Positions 13,399 through 21,706 of a DNA stretch of 64,000 bases are shown here, in pieces. Source of the stretch: an uncultured Myxococcales bacterium (GTDB lineage Bacteria; Myxococcota; Myxococcia; Myxococcales; Myxococcaceae); the NCBI GenBank assembly GCA_937980205.1, contig CALJKW010000009.1, positions 186,001-250,000 on the forward strand. The letters run 5' to 3'. The first letter of the stretch is position 1. Every line of letters begins with the position of its first letter. The notes beneath the pieces are model-generated. The model was not told the origin of the DNA. It saw only the letters and a program-made list of their open reading frames with translations, and made no database searches. The position numbers and the translations under genes were made by a program.

Positions 13399-15462
13399 TC
13401 ACGCCGCCAGCACCACCCGGTTCCGGCCTTCGTTCTTCGCCCGGTACAGCGCGAGGTCGGCGCGGTGCATCAGCTCGTCGGCGCGCGCGGTGTTGCCCGC
13501 CGCCGACGCCACGCCGATGGAGACCGTCACCTTGATGGGCCGCCCCGCGTGCGAGAGGTCGAGGCGCGCGACGGCCTCGCGCAGCGTCTCGGCCTTGGCG
13601 CGCGCGCCCTCGGCGTTCGAGCCGGGCAGCGCGACCATCAGCTCCTCGCCGCCGAGGCGGCTGACGAAGTCGCTGCCGCGGACGAGGCTCTGGAGCTCGG
13701 CGGCGACCTTCTTGAGCACGAGGTCTCCGGCGTCGTGGCCGTAGGTGTCGTTGACCTTCTTGAAGAAGTCGACGTCGAGCATGAGCACCGACAGCGAGCT
13801 GCCCTCCCGCGCGGCGCGCAAGAGCTCGCGCGGCAGCGTCTCTTCGGCGTAGCGGCGGTTGAACAGCCCGGTCAGCGGATCGCGGATGGACTGGTTCCGC
13901 AGCGTCTCGCGAAGCTGCAGGTTCGCGAGCGCCATGCTGATCTGCTCGCACACGACGCGCGCGCGGCGGCGCTGATCGGACGTCAGCGGCTCGTTCGCGG
14001 CGAGGTGGAGAATTCCGAGCACTTCGCCCTGCGCCGCGAGCGGCACGCAGAGCATCGAGCGCGTGCCTTCGGCGACGGCGTGACGGCACGAGACGCCGGC
14101 GCCGCAGTGCTCGACGACGTGCATCTGGCCGCGGCGCAGCGCCCAGCAGTCGTCGGGGCCGAACAGGGGCGGCTCGCGCAGCACCTCGAGCTCGCCCCAG
14201 CGCACCCGCGCCTCGAGGATGTTCCGCGAGGCGTGAAAGAGGCAGATGGCGCCGGACTCGCGGGTGAAGAAGCGCGGCGCGAGCTGCGCGATGACGTCGT
14301 AGGCCTCATCGGTGGTGCGGCACGCCTGCAGCAGCTCACCCATCTGCAGCAGAAGGCCGATCTCGTTGAGGTGCGCCTCTTCCGCTTCCTTGCGCTCGGT
14401 GACGTCGCGGGAGATGCCGATGACTCCGAGCGTGGCGCCCGAGGGGTCACGGTACGGTGAGCGCACGGTCGAGAGCACGCGCTTCTTGCCGTCGGCGGTC
14501 TCGACGCGCTCCTCGAGGATCTTCGTCTCGCCTTCGCGCATCACCGCGCGATCGGCCTCGCTGCGCGCTGCGGTCGTGCCCGCGGAGTACAGCGCGCCGT
14601 CGTCGGCGCCGACCACCTCTTCCGGCGGGCGGCCGACGAGGCGCGCGGCGGCGCGGTTCACGAGCACGTAGCGGCCGGCGGTGTCCTTCACGAAGACCGC
14701 GTCGCCCGTGCCGTCGACGATCGCCTCGACGAGCAGGCTCTTCTCGCGCAGAGACATCTCCGCGCGCCGGCGGCGGCCGACCTCGGTCTGGAGGAAGAAG
14801 AACCCGGCGGACAGCAGCATCAGCGCGAGGCACGAGAAGACGAGCGCGCTCTGCTGCATCGCCTTCATCGAGCGGTCGAGCGCCTCGCGCCGCTCCGCGA
14901 GCAGGCGCTGCTCGACGCTCGTCATCCCGGCCACGATGGCGCGGATGCGCCGCGTGAGCGCCTGCGCCTCGGGCGCAACCGACGGCCCTTCACTCCGCTG
15001 CACGGCGCGCTCGCTCTCGAGGAGCAGCTGGGTGCGGCGCTCGAGCAGCGGCGCCAGCTCGGCGAGGCGCGCCTGGTGCTCTACGCGATCTGCGGTCAGC
15101 GACCGGGCGCGCATGAGCCCCGAGCGGGCGAGCTCGATGCTGCTGTGGAACTCGGTGAGGAACTGCTCGTCGCGCGTCAGCGCAAAGCCCCGAACGGAGC
15201 TCTCGGCTTCGGCGATGCCCCCGAGCACGTCGTCGAGCGACTTCACCACCTCGTGGGTGTGCATGAGCCAGCGTGTCGTGTCGGCCTGGGCCAGCGTGTT
15301 GCGCACGCCCAGCACGCCGGCCGCCACGAACAGCACGGCCGCGACGGCGACGAGCAGCCACGGCGCCTGAACGGCAATCGTCCGCGGAAGCCGCAGGACT
15401 CGCTGGGTGCGCGTCTTCTCGCTCTGAGTCATCGCCGCCATGTCGGGCCGGCCCTTGAGCAA
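13399..15462 (-). CDS. Diguanylate cyclase: CHASE3-like sensor, PAS, GAF and GGDEF
   Basis: This is a 687-residue membrane signalling protein making c-di-GMP. A transmembrane helix at about 33-53 and another at about 205-225 flank a CHASE3-like periplasmic helical domain (SSVRGFALTRDEQFL). A PAS domain at about 240-365 ends ISRDVTERKEAEE. A GAF domain lies at about 375-520. The C-terminal GGDEF domain has the active-site form RLGGEEL and is preceded at the right distance by RGSD, an RxxD product-inhibition site. Cyclase activity is therefore predicted with feedback control. ATG codons at residues 8 and 11 are alternative starts. The gene stands alone between intergenic regions. Confidence 0.92.
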   Translation of the reverse strand: MLKGRPDMAAMTQSEKTRTQRVLRLPRTIAVQAPWLLVAVAAVLFVAAGVLGVRNTLAQADTTRWLMHTHEVVKSLDDVLGGIAEAESSVRGFALTRDEQFLTEFHSSIELARSGLMRARSLTADRVEHQARLAELAPLLERRTQLLLESERAVQRSEGPSVAPEAQALTRRIRAIVAGMTSVEQRLLAERREALDRSMKAMQQSALVFSCLALMLLSAGFFFLQTEVGRRRRAEMSLREKSLLVEAIVDGTGDAVFVKDTAGRYVLVNRAAARLVGRPPEEVVGADDGALYSAGTTAARSEADRAVMREGETKILEERVETADGKKRVLSTVRSPYRDPSGATLGVIGISRDVTERKEAEEAHLNEIGLLLQMGELLQACRTTDEAYDVIAQLAPRFFTRESGAICLFHASRNILEARVRWGELEVLREPPLFGPDDCWALRRGQMHVVEHCGAGVSCRHAVAEGTRSMLCVPLAAQGEVLGILHLAANEPLTSDQRRRARVVCEQISMALANLQLRETLRNQSIRDPLTGLFNRRYAEETLPRELLRAAREGSSLSVLMLDVDFFKKVNDTYGHDAGDLVLKKVAAELQSLVRGSDFVSRLGGEELMVALPGSNAEGARAKAETLREAVARLDLSHAGRPIKVTVSIGVASAAGNTARADELMHRADLALYRAKNEGRNRVVLAA

Positions 15463-15537
15463 GCGCCGATCCGCTCACGTCGCCCGTCGGGGCGGTCGGT
15501 TACGCGCGCCAGACCGGGTCCTGCCTGACCTCGCGCG

Positions 15538-15555
15538 GGGTGTCGGGAGACACCC
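15538..15555 (-). terminator. Stem-loop downstream of kinase-like gene
   Basis: GGGTGTC (15538-15544) and GACACCC (15549-15555) form a seven-base-pair stem with a four-base loop. It sits 14 bases beyond the stop of the minus-strand kinase-like gene. There is no clear U tract, as is common at this GC content. Confidence 0.45.
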
Positions 15556-15568
15556 GCTCCAGCGCGCT

Positions 15569-16792
15569 CTAGCGCGAGAGGTACGCCTGCTCCCAGAGGT
15601 CGAGCTGCTTCTGCACGTCCCTGCGCTCGTCGGCGTCGGGGCTGCCTGCCAGGCGCAGCCGCTGCTTGCTCAGCATGTGCACCGCCTCGGAGTGGTCTCC
15701 CGACTTCTTTCGCAGCCTGGCGTCGAGGCGCGAGATGCGGTCGTCGAGCTGCTCGGCGGTCGGCGTGGGACGCGGCCCTTTCGGCGGCGGCGCCGAAGGC
15801 TTCGGTCGCGGCGGCTCGCTCTGCACGTCCGGCTGCACCGCGACCGGTGGAGGCCGCGGCTCCGTCTGCGCCGGCGGCGCGTCGACGACGATGTCCGGCG
15901 CTTCGGCCGCCGGCCACGCGAGCCACGCGATGAGCCCGGCGAGGCACACCGCCGCTGCGGCGCCGATCGGCTTCAGCGGCAGCGCGCGCGGCGGCGGCTT
16001 CGGAAGCGGCGCGGTGGCGGGGCGAATCTGCGTCGCCGCGAGCTCCGGCGGCACGGGCGGAGGAAGCGGCCGGAGCGGCTCGAGGCGGTGGAGCACGTCG
16101 GCAGCCGTCCGCGGCCGCAGCTTCGAGGCGCCCTCGACGAGGTCGACGATCATCTCCTCGAGCGCCAGCGGCAGCACCGGAGCGATCGGCCGCGGCAGCT
16201 GCGCCGGCACCTCCTTGCGGCCCGTGAGCATGAGGAAGCCGAGGACGCCGAGCGCCCGCAGGTCGGCATCGACGGACGGCACCGGCGCGCCCTCGGGCGG
16301 CGAGATGCCGAAGTCGAGCAGCTTCACCCGGAAGGGCCCGTCGCCGTCGCGGACGAGGAAGACGCTCGAGGGCCGCAGGTTCCCGTGCAGCAGCGAGCGC
16401 TGGTGCGCGGCGGCGAGCGCGTCGGCGACCGCATAGAGAATGCGGACGGCGTCGGCCGGCAGCATGGTGCCGAAGCGGTGGAGCGCCCAGTCGAGGCCCT
16501 CGCCCTGCATCAGCTCCATGATGATGTAGTGGCGGCCGTCCGGCAGGCGCCCCAGGCCCAGCACCTTCGCGATGTTCGGGTGACCGAGCATGCTGGCGCC
16601 GCGGACCTCGCGCTCTCCCACCGCCTCGCGGGTGACCTTGACGGCGGCGGCGTCGTTCGTGTCGACGTGCCGCGCCCGGTAGACGGCGCCGTTCTTCCCG
16701 TCGCCGATCTTCTCGACGAGCTCCCAGCGCGCGACCACCGTGCCGACGAGCTCGGAGCGGACCTGCGTCTTGTCGGGGATGGGGGCCTGCAC
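15569..16792 (-). CDS. Membrane-anchored Ser/Thr kinase-like protein with HRD changed to HGN (probable pseudokinase)
   Basis: This 407-residue protein has an N-terminal kinase fold (about 20-235). The Gly loop is IGDGKNGAVY, the ATP-binding Lys is in AAVKVT, and DFG is intact (LLDFGIS). The catalytic loop reads LLHGNLRPSSV, so the HRD Asp is replaced by Asn. The activation segment is very short with no APE motif. A Pro-rich linker and a transmembrane helix (about 285-303, AAAVCLAGLIAWLAW) follow, then a Pro-rich periplasmic part ending in a short helical region. ATP binding is plausible but phosphotransfer is doubtful. It is divergent from recA, with the LexA box between them. Confidence 0.82.
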   Translation of the reverse strand: MQAPIPDKTQVRSELVGTVVARWELVEKIGDGKNGAVYRARHVDTNDAAAVKVTREAVGEREVRGASMLGHPNIAKVLGLGRLPDGRHYIIMELMQGEGLDWALHRFGTMLPADAVRILYAVADALAAAHQRSLLHGNLRPSSVFLVRDGDGPFRVKLLDFGISPPEGAPVPSVDADLRALGVLGFLMLTGRKEVPAQLPRPIAPVLPLALEEMIVDLVEGASKLRPRTAADVLHRLEPLRPLPPPVPPELAATQIRPATAPLPKPPPRALPLKPIGAAAAVCLAGLIAWLAWPAAEAPDIVVDAPPAQTEPRPPPVAVQPDVQSEPPRPKPSAPPPKGPRPTPTAEQLDDRISRLDARLRKKSGDHSEAVHMLSKQRLRLAGSPDADERRDVQKQLDLWEQAYLSR

Positions 16793-16848
16793 GGCTGAGT
16801 CGGCCGGGATGATGTCAGACCCCTGGATTAGAAGCCTTGCCCGTGGTA

Positions 16849-16874
16849 CTAAACCCGTGTTCAGTACACTGAAC
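16849..16874 (+). promoter_or_regulatory. LexA (SOS) box of recA
   Basis: CTAAACCCGTGTTCAGT (16849-16865) agrees at 15 of 17 positions with the Myxococcus xanthus LexA site as I recall it (CTRHAMRYBYGTTCAGS). Its right part overlaps the dyad GTTCAGT-AC-ACTGAAC (16859-16874). It lies 30-55 bases before the recA start, where LexA would repress transcription until DNA damage. Confidence 0.7.
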
Positions 16875-16903
16875 GGAACAATTCGAGGGGAAGGAACTCA
16901 TAC

Positions 16904-17995
16904 ATGGCGATCGCGAATCCGGAGAAGGCGAAGGCAATCGAGCTGGCGATGACGGCGGTGGAGCGGCAGTTCGGCAAAGGCTCCATCATGCGGCTGGGCA
17001 ACGACGAGCCGCTGACCAAAGACGTGCAGGTGGTGCCGACCGGCTCGGTGTCTCTGGACATCGCGCTGGGGTGCGGCGGTTATCCCCGCGGCCGCATCAT
17101 CGAGATCTTCGGGCCCGAGTCGTCCGGTAAGACGACCGTGTGTCTCCACGCCGTCGCCGAGGCGCAGAAGAAGGGCGGCGTCTGCGGCTACATCGACGCC
17201 GAGCACGCGCTCGACGTCGGCTACGCGCGCAAGCTGGGCGTCCGCACCGACGACCTGCTCCTCTCCCAGCCGGACACCGGCGAGCAGGCGTTGGAGATCG
17301 CCGAGATGCTCGTGCGCTCGGGCGCCATCGACGTGCTGGTCGTCGACTCGGTCGCCGCCCTCGTCCCCAAGGCCGAGCTCGAAGGCGAGATGGGCGACGC
17401 CCACATGGGCGTGCAGGCCCGCCTGATGAGCCAGGCGCTGCGCAAGCTGACCGGCGCCATCGCCAAGAGCCAGACCTGCGTCATCTTCATCAACCAGATC
17501 CGCATGAAGATCGGCGTGATGTTCGGCAACCCCGAGACCACGACCGGCGGCAACGCGCTGAAGTTCTACGCGTCGCAGCGCCTCGACATCCGCCGCATCG
17601 GCGCCATCAAGAACGGCGAGGCCGTCGTCGGCAACCGCACCCGCGTGAAGGTGGTGAAGAACAAGATGGCGCCTCCCTTCAAGGAGGTCGAGTTCGACAT
17701 CATGTACGGACAGGGCATCTCGAAGGAGGGCGACCTCATCGACCTCGCCTCCGAGAACGGCATCGTCGAGAAGAGCGGCGCGTGGTTCGGCTTCAAGGGC
17801 GACCGCATCGGCCAGGGCCGCGAGAACGCCAAGGAGTACTTGAAGGAGCACCCCGAGCTCGCCCGCCAGATCGAGCAGCTCGTGCTCGAGAAGTTCGGCG
17901 TCGTGAAGCCGCCGCCCGTGCACGCCGTGCCGCCTCCGGAAGACGACGAAGATGACGTCGAAGAGAAGCGGCCGCGCGTGAAGGCGGCGAAGTAA
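16904..17995 (+). CDS. recA: Recombinase RecA
   Basis: RecA is 363 residues here, the usual length. It forms filaments on single-stranded DNA, pairs homologous strands and triggers LexA self-cleavage. The Walker A motif GPESSGKTT is at about residues 70-78. The MAW signature is seen as ALRKLTGAIAKS, and loop L2 contains GNPETTTGGNALKFYAS. The C-terminus is acidic then basic (PPPEDDEDDVEEKRPR), typical of RecA tails. ATG 16904 has GGGGAAGGA about nine bases upstream. A LexA box lies in the promoter, so SOS control is expected. The GGTTCG-rich repeats seen elsewhere in the window are not present here. Confidence 0.97.
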   Translation: MAIANPEKAKAIELAMTAVERQFGKGSIMRLGNDEPLTKDVQVVPTGSVSLDIALGCGGYPRGRIIEIFGPESSGKTTVCLHAVAEAQKKGGVCGYIDAEHALDVGYARKLGVRTDDLLLSQPDTGEQALEIAEMLVRSGAIDVLVVDSVAALVPKAELEGEMGDAHMGVQARLMSQALRKLTGAIAKSQTCVIFINQIRMKIGVMFGNPETTTGGNALKFYASQRLDIRRIGAIKNGEAVVGNRTRVKVVKNKMAPPFKEVEFDIMYGQGISKEGDLIDLASENGIVEKSGAWFGFKGDRIGQGRENAKEYLKEHPELARQIEQLVLEKFGVVKPPPVHAVPPPEDDEDDVEEKRPRVKAAK

Positions 17996-18008
17996 CGCGA
18001 GCGCTGGC

Positions 18009-18037
18009 GCGGTCGGCCGACTCCCCCGGCCGGCCGC
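18009..18037 (+). terminator. Intrinsic-type stem-loop after recA
   Basis: GCGGTCGGCCG (18009-18019) pairs with CGGCCGGCCGC (18027-18037) at 10 of 11 positions plus one G-U-type mismatch. It starts 13 bases after the recA stop. There is no T run. Confidence 0.5.
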
Positions 18038-18081
18038 TGCCGCAGCGGTGCAACGTGAAGGGGGAGGCGACTAGAGTTGCC

Positions 18082-18663
18082 ATGATGCGGGCTCGGAACA
18101 TCAAGACGAAGGGACTGACCCTCAAAGAGTGGGCTGACCTTCCCGATGATGTGCCGGGCGAGCTCGTCGATGGCGTGCTCGTCGAAGAAGAGCTGGCCGA
18201 CCTGCCGCACGAGATGGTCGTGTACTTTCTGCTGCGGCTCTTCGGTTGGGTGGATGACCGCGGCGGCATCGTCATCCCGTCCGAGTACAAGTACGGAGTC
18301 GCGCCGAAGCGCGGCCGCAAGCCGGACCTGAGCGTGTACCTGCCGGGGACGACGCCGCCGCGTGCCCGCGATCGATTCGGGGCGGTGCCGCCGGACATCG
18401 CCGTCGAAGTCATCACTCCGCGTCCGCGGGATGCCAGAAGAGACCGCGTCGAGAAGACCGCGGAGTACGCCCGCTTCGGCATCCGCTGGTACTGGCTGGT
18501 GGACCCTGCCGTGCGAAGCGTCGAGATCCTCGAGCTCGGCCCGCGGCGGCGGTACACGGTCGTCGCTTCGGTGAGCGGCGGGGTGATTGCGGTTCCCGGC
18601 TGCAAGGGCCTCAAGCTCGACGTCGACAAGCTCTGGGCGCACGTGGGCCGCGTCACCCCGTAA
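18082..18663 (+). CDS. Uma2 family (DUF820) restriction-endonuclease-fold protein
   Basis: This 193-residue protein belongs to the Uma2/DUF820 family of PD-(D/E)XK-fold proteins, whose function is unknown. Family landmarks are GELVDGVLVEEE, RKPDLSVYLPG, DIAVEVITPRPRD and KTAEYARFGIRWYWLVDP, which supply the acidic metal ligands and the Lys. ATG 18082 is preferred: GGGGGAGG lies 12-15 bases upstream. A GTG at 18055 in the same frame would add nine residues. It sits downstream of the recA terminator, so it is probably its own unit. Such genes are often amplified in myxobacteria and cyanobacteria. Confidence 0.85.
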   Translation: MMRARNIKTKGLTLKEWADLPDDVPGELVDGVLVEEELADLPHEMVVYFLLRLFGWVDDRGGIVIPSEYKYGVAPKRGRKPDLSVYLPGTTPPRARDRFGAVPPDIAVEVITPRPRDARRDRVEKTAEYARFGIRWYWLVDPAVRSVEILELGPRRRYTVVASVSGGVIAVPGCKGLKLDVDKLWAHVGRVTP

Positions 18664-18730
18664 TTGGCCCAATCACACGCGCTGCTGCTCCGTGTGGACT
18701 GACCGAGCGGGCGCGTTCGAGGCTCTTCCC

Positions 18731-18913
18731 ATGCTGCGGCTGAGCGACGTCCCCGCGCTGGTCACCGCACCCGCGGCGTTCCGCCGCATCTTCACGGCCA
18801 ACTCATGGCGCGACTGGCACCCGCTGTGGTGCATCGATCACGAGGTCGCGATCGACGCGAACCGCATCGACTTCGCGCGCTGGCTCGATGCGGTGCAGGC
18901 GATTGCGGCGTAG
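18731..18913 (+). CDS. Small hypothetical protein, possibly a gene remnant
   Basis: An ATG at 18731 opens 60 codons (MLRLSDVPALVTAP start; HPLWCIDHEVAIDANRIDF later). The sequence looks protein-like, with a Trp/His-rich middle, but I recognise no family. The frame is open upstream to 18587, overlapping the end of the Uma2 gene. It may be a truncated remnant. No ribosome binding site is evident. Confidence 0.35.
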   Translation: MLRLSDVPALVTAPAAFRRIFTANSWRDWHPLWCIDHEVAIDANRIDFARWLDAVQAIAA

Positions 18914-18960
18914 TCGATCCTCCGCACGCCGCCGCCGTCCCGGTCTAGAACCTCCACCCC

Positions 18961-19677
18961 GTGGGGCTCCTCCTCCTCGTCGCAGCGCTCGCGGCCGCTG
19001 AGCCGGCGAAGTCGCACGACGAGTGGGTGCAGCACTTCCTCCACGACCCCGAGGCGCCCGCGCCGGACGAGCCCGACGTCGCCGCCGCGCGCGCCGAGGC
19101 GATCGCGACGCTGAAGGCCCGCCTCGCCGCCGCCGCGACGAAGGCCACCGCCGCGTTCACCCCGCAGCTGCCCAAGACCGACACGCCGACGAACGAGCCC
19201 GAGCACCCGCCGGTCGACCCCGCCCCGCTCCTCGAGAAGAGGCCGCCGCAGCCGCAGAAAGAGCGCCCGCTCGTCGCCGGCGGCCGGCTCACTCTCGGCG
19301 CGTACGGCTTCTACGTCATCGGCGAATCCCGCGGCGGTCCCGCCATCGAGCTGTCGTTCGGCGCCAACGTCGGCCGCTTCCGCATCGGCGGAGTCTCCTC
19401 GTTCATCGTCGGCAGCTCGCTCGGCATCACGCTCGCCGCCCGCATCTCGACCACGAGCACCGAGCGCCTCGCCTTCCTCGCCGCCGGCGACGTCGGCGTC
19501 TTCTACGGCGGCTCGAACGGCATCTTCGCGCCGTTCATCTCGCTGCACCCCGCCGGCCTGCGCCTCAAGGCCGGCCGCATCGGCCTCGAGTTCCACCTCG
19601 CCTCGCTCAGCATCTTCTGGCTCGGAGGCTCGACCTTCCGCTTCGTCCCCGGCGCCGGAGTCGCCTTCCTCCTGTGA
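18961..19677 (+). CDS. Exported hypothetical protein, barrel-like C-terminus
   Basis: This 238-residue product begins at GTG 18961 with the signal peptide MGLLLLVAALAAAEPA. A charged Pro-rich linker follows (about 60-105), and the last 130 residues alternate Gly and hydrophobic residues (LTLGAYGFYVIG, LGITLAARISTTS). This suggests a small outer-membrane barrel or a lectin-like sheet. I do not recognise a family. TCTAGA ends 11 bases before the start, with no Shine-Dalgarno, so the mRNA may be leaderless. Its stop overlaps the next gene's GTG by four bases, so the two are translationally coupled. Confidence 0.65.
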   Translation: MGLLLLVAALAAAEPAKSHDEWVQHFLHDPEAPAPDEPDVAAARAEAIATLKARLAAAATKATAAFTPQLPKTDTPTNEPEHPPVDPAPLLEKRPPQPQKERPLVAGGRLTLGAYGFYVIGESRGGPAIELSFGANVGRFRIGGVSSFIVGSSLGITLAARISTTSTERLAFLAAGDVGVFYGGSNGIFAPFISLHPAGLRLKAGRIGLEFHLASLSIFWLGGSTFRFVPGAGVAFLL

Positions 19678-20483
19678 CCCCCGCCCTGCTCGCCCTGCTG
19701 CTGGCCGCTCCGTGGGTGGACCCCACCGGCCGCGTTCGCTGTGACGCGCCGGACCGGTTCTCCAGCCTGCCCAATCTGCCCTGGCGCTTCGAGCGCGACG
19801 ACGGCCTCAGGCAGCTCGTCTTCCTCACCGTTCGGCCCGTCTCCATCGGTCCGGCCCAGCGAGCGGCCGAGCTGCTGCAGCGTGCGGGGGCGTCGCCGCT
19901 GGGCGAGCTGCCTGACGGCCTCAAGGCCGCCTTCGCCATCGCGCCCACCGAGCCCACCTGGGCCGGAGTCCTCGTGCTCGGCCCTCCCTCCGCCGACGTT
20001 CAGGCCGAAGCCAACGCGCTCGCGGCGACCTGCCGGAAGGCGACGCCGTCGGTGACGAACGGCCGCGTCTTCGACGTCACGCGGCGACTGAGCGCGCAGA
20101 TCCCCTTCGGCCTCGACGCCCTCGACCTGCGCAACGCCGGCGCCGTGCAGGGCGAGGGCTTCACCCTCCGCGTCACCGCGGTGCAGAGGAAGGGGACGGC
20201 GACGCTGCAGGAGCTCTCCACCGAGTGGCTGCAGCCGAGCGGCGCGAAGCTCGAGGGAACGGCGGGTGCCAGCGCCGGGCCGGCCACCGCTCCGCTGCCC
20301 GCGGTCATCGCCACCGGCACCCTGGTGCAGTCCGGCGTCGAGTACGTCATCGAGGTCGCCGCCATCGATCTCGGCAACGGCGAAGTCGGAGGCTTGAGCC
20401 TCAGCAGCACCCGCCCCGCCCTGCAGCGCGCGCGCTCCACGCTCGACGCGATGCTCCGCACGCTCACCGTCACCGCACAGTAG
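19674..20483 (+). CDS. Exported hypothetical protein coupled to the preceding gene
   Basis: GTG 19674 overlaps the previous stop as GTGA. The 269-residue product has a short signal peptide (MTPALLALLLAAPWVD) and a mixed alpha/beta body with only a few Cys. No known domain is evident. The N-terminal region reads like a PsbP/DUF1795-type secreted fold (RFSSLPNLPWRFERDDGLRQ), but this is a weak impression. It converges on a lipoprotein gene two bases downstream. Confidence 0.65.
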   Translation: MTPALLALLLAAPWVDPTGRVRCDAPDRFSSLPNLPWRFERDDGLRQLVFLTVRPVSIGPAQRAAELLQRAGASPLGELPDGLKAAFAIAPTEPTWAGVLVLGPPSADVQAEANALAATCRKATPSVTNGRVFDVTRRLSAQIPFGLDALDLRNAGAVQGEGFTLRVTAVQRKGTATLQELSTEWLQPSGAKLEGTAGASAGPATAPLPAVIATGTLVQSGVEYVIEVAAIDLGNGEVGGLSLSSTRPALQRARSTLDAMLRTLTVTAQ

Positions 20484-20485
20484 CC

Positions 20486-21673
20486 TCAGCGCGGCACGAG
20501 CCGCAGCAGCCGCTGCCCGTTCTTGTCCCAGACCCCGACGATGAGCACGGTCTGGGCCGCCATCACCTGCGACACCGCCGTGCAGCCGTCGTCGGCGGCG
20601 CGCAGCACGTCGACGGGCGCGTCCACGCGGGTGCCTCCGTCGGGCTGCCGGGTGAGGCCGTGCCACTGCAGCGCGCCGAGCGCGGGCAGCACGCCGCGAA
20701 CCTGCTGCGTGTGCAGCGCGACGACGCCGGTGCTGAACCCGGCGAGCGCCTCGACGTCGTCGCCGAGCTGCAGCTCGGGAGCATCGCCGAGCGCGATGGC
20801 CGACCCCGCGCCGCTGAGCGCCTCCATCACCTGCGAAGGCGCGGGCAGCCTCAGCACGTGCCGATCGGCGCCGTCGAGGTAGTAGCCGAGCACCGGCAGG
20901 CCGTGGGCGGTGAGCGCCATGAGGCCGGGCCGCACGTTCTCGCCCGCGATGGCGGGGTACGTCGCCACGAGGCCGGCGCGCAGGTCCACCACGTCGTGCT
21001 TCACGCCGTAGACGCCGCGAGGCCCGCCCGCCGCGCCGAGGCCGTCGCCGCCGACGAGGAAATACGAGCCGAGCGCCAGCAGCGACTCGTTGCCCGGCGC
21101 CGGCAGCCACCGCGTCCCGGCGTCGGGCGCGTTGGTGTCGAACACCGAGATGCCGCCGTCGACGAAGCCTCCGCCGGAGATGGTCCGGTACGCCGCGAGC
21201 AGCTTGTCCTGAGCGTTGACGAGCGACGGGGTGATGATGACCTGCCGCGCGCGATCCTCCGCGGCGACGGCGTCGAACACCCCGTTCGCCGCCGACGGCT
21301 CAAAGAGCGCAGGCCACACGCCGAGGCGATGCACCGTCCCCGCGCCGGAGTACCCGAACACCACCAGGCCGCGCCCGCCGTCGGGCAACGCCTCGTCCTT
21401 CACCGCGACCGGCACCCACGCGGTGCCGGGCAGCACCGCCGAGTCGACGAGGCGGTACCCAGCACCGACCTGTGCCGTACCGAGGATCGGGTCGTGCGCG
21501 CGCAAGTCGCAGTCGAGCGGCCCCGCGTCGGGCACGCCGCCGTCGCTGCCACCGTCGCCGCCACCGTCGAACGGGCCCGCGTCGGGAAGCCCGCCGTCGG
21601 GCGGCGGCATCGATCCGGAGCACGAGACGATGAGCGCCGCGCACAGCCAACGAATCGAGCCGGTCGAGTTCAT
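20486..21673 (-). CDS. Hypothetical lipoprotein with Asp/Gly-rich linker
   Basis: This 395-residue protein has a lipoprotein signal with lipobox LIVSC (residue 18 is the modified Cys). A low-complexity linker rich in DGG and DAG (about 22-52) follows. The rest resembles a beta-propeller-like or sensor domain, with repeated short hydrophobic strands, and lacks recognisable motifs. It is followed on the same strand, in transcription order, by nothing within 3 bases; upstream is a MYXO-CTERM protein gene 33 bases away, so these two may be co-transcribed. Confidence 0.7.
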   Translation of the reverse strand: MNSTGSIRWLCAALIVSCSGSMPPPDGGLPDAGPFDGGGDGGSDGGVPDAGPLDCDLRAHDPILGTAQVGAGYRLVDSAVLPGTAWVPVAVKDEALPDGGRGLVVFGYSGAGTVHRLGVWPALFEPSAANGVFDAVAAEDRARQVIITPSLVNAQDKLLAAYRTISGGGFVDGGISVFDTNAPDAGTRWLPAPGNESLLALGSYFLVGGDGLGAAGGPRGVYGVKHDVVDLRAGLVATYPAIAGENVRPGLMALTAHGLPVLGYYLDGADRHVLRLPAPSQVMEALSGAGSAIALGDAPELQLGDDVEALAGFSTGVVALHTQQVRGVLPALGALQWHGLTRQPDGGTRVDAPVDVLRAADDGCTAVSQVMAAQTVLIVGVWDKNGQRLLRLVPR

Positions 21674-21706
21674 CTTGCGCTCACTAACGCGGCGCGACGA
21701 CCGCCA

